Shown here one piece after another: positions 15,517-16,355 of a DNA stretch of 16,355 nt. A model generated the notes under the pieces. The model searched no databases. It was not told the DNA's origin and was given only the letters and a program-made list of their open reading frames with translations. Position 1 is the first letter of the stretch. Each line of letters starts with the position of its first letter. Source of the DNA: Lachnospiraceae bacterium UBA3638 (GTDB lineage Bacteria; Bacillota; Clostridia; Lachnospirales; Lachnospiraceae); contig DFKT01000042.1 in assembly GCA_002373595.1 (NCBI GenBank), forward strand, positions 1 through 16,355, in the 5' to 3' direction. Position numbers and translations under genes: made by a program.

Positions 15517-16355
15517 ATGGGAGACAATAAGAATCTTGAGAGGGACGTTTTGATACTTAATCTCGAACAGCATCTCGGTGCCATCACGGAGAAGAAGTTC
15601 GGAAAGACGATCGCAGAGTGTACGGACGAGGAACTCTACGGAGCTGTTCTTAAGATGACCAAAGAACTGACAAAGGTGTCAACAAGGATCAGCGGTGAGA
15701 AGAAACTGTATTACATCTCGATGGAGTTTCTCATCGGAAAACTCCTGTCGAGCAACCTGATCAATCTCGGTATATATGACAAGCTCGAATCAATTCTTGA
15801 GAAGAACGGCAAGAGTCTGGCAGCACTTGAGGAAGTAGAGCCGGAGCCTTCACTCGGAAACGGCGGACTCGGAAGACTTGCCGCATGTTTCCTTGATTCT
15901 ATCGCAACGCTTGGTTTTTCCGGAGACGGTGTAGGCCTTAATTATCATTATGGTCTTTTTAAGCAGGTCTTTAAGAATCGTCAGCAGACGGAAGAGCCCA
16001 ATGTATGGATCACTCCCGATACCTGGCTCACCCGTACCGACACCACATACAAGGTTGAGTTCGGTGACTGCACCGTTACTTCCAGGATGTACGATATAGA
16101 TGTTGTCGGATATGAGAACGGTATCAATAAACTTCATCTCTTTGATCTTGAATCTGTCGACGAGAAGCTTGTTAAGAAGGGGATCAATTTTGACAAGGAA
16201 GCGGTAACGAAGAACCTCACGCTTTTCCTGTATCCGGATGACTCTGACAAAGCAGGAAATCTCCTTCGTATCTACCAGCAGTATTTCATGGTTGCCAATG
16301 CGGCAAGACTTGTGCTCGCCGATATGAAGGAGCGCAAATATGACCTCCATGAATT
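15517..16355 (+). CDS. glgP: glycogen/starch phosphorylase, 5' part (cut by window end)
   Basis: The first 279 codons of a glycogen phosphorylase, which releases glucose 1-phosphate from alpha-1,4-glucan ends; the full enzyme is usually about 750-850 residues, so the catalytic PLP lysine lies outside the window. Seen: [20 protein letters not shown] (63-82), [20 protein letters not shown] (108-127), [11 protein letters not shown] (142-152), and [20 protein letters not shown] (238-257), all characteristic of the family. The ATG at 15517 follows the previous stop by one base and has AGGA at 15505-15508. The reading frame is open to the last base. Co-transcription with the two preceding genes is strongly suggested by spacing; why is unclear. 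Confidence 0.95.
   Translation, partial: MGDNKNLERDVLILNLEQHLGAITEKKFGKTIAECTDEELYGAVLKMTKELTKVSTRISGEKKLYYISMEFLIGKLLSSNLINLGIYDKLESILEKNGKSLAALEEVEPEPSLGNGGLGRLAACFLDSIATLGFSGDGVGLNYHYGLFKQVFKNRQQTEEPNVWITPDTWLTRTDTTYKVEFGDCTVTSRMYDIDVVGYENGINKLHLFDLESVDEKLVKKGINFDKEAVTKNLTLFLYPDDSDKAGNLLRIYQQYFMVANAARLVLADMKERKYDLHE

Overview
This 16.4 kb window reads as chromosomal DNA of a Clostridia-type Firmicute, most likely of Lachnospiraceae kind. The reasons are the AGGAGG-type ribosome binding sites, heavy AGA/AGG and ATA codon use at balanced base composition, a Gram-positive LexA (DinR) box of the form GAAC-N4-GTTC, lysine/peptidoglycan synthesis by the DapL aminotransferase, and clostridial HTH/membrane-protein and TPR-glycosyltransferase families. 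This is inferred from protein character, not from a database search. There are no RNA genes, insertion sequences, CRISPR arrays or gene-free stretches over 300 bases.

Layout. (1) 36-759: a small five-helix membrane protein and a 63-residue Cro/C1-type regulator, one base apart, closed by a long G-U-rich terminator hairpin. (2) 867-1754: a cation diffusion facilitator (zinc-type efflux pump). (3) 1811-6749: a LexA box and promoter driving uvrB and uvrA, the damage-recognition half of nucleotide excision repair. (4) 6785-8719: two divergent glycosyltransferase genes sharing a 108-base control region. Both have a -10 box exactly 6 bases before the ATG and no Shine-Dalgarno, so both are predicted to be leaderless, and a perfect 16-base palindrome lies between them. 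(5) 7682-13988: a tight co-directional run of TPR glycosyltransferase, hisC-type aminotransferase, small COG2426 membrane protein, SAM methyltransferase, hslO (Hsp33), dapL and a water-type aquaporin. (6) 13984-16355: a new promoter whose extended -10 overlaps the aquaporin stop codon, a 135-residue unknown protein, a 344-residue unusual protein, and the 5' part of a glycogen phosphorylase gene cut by the window end.

The most striking item is the 344-residue protein at 14481-15515. By eye it joins two flagellar-motor modules in one apparently soluble chain. Residues about 34-140 look like the two cytoplasmic segments of the MotA stator with the intervening transmembrane helices 3-4 deleted. 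Residues about 205-298 look like the FliG C-terminal rotor domain. In flagella these two surfaces push on each other to make torque; here they are fused, lack a channel, and lie in an operon with an uncharacterised helical protein and glycogen phosphorylase. Several torque-related charges are missing, which points to a regulatory, decoy or repurposed role rather than a working motor part. I cannot tell from this window whether the organism is flagellated.
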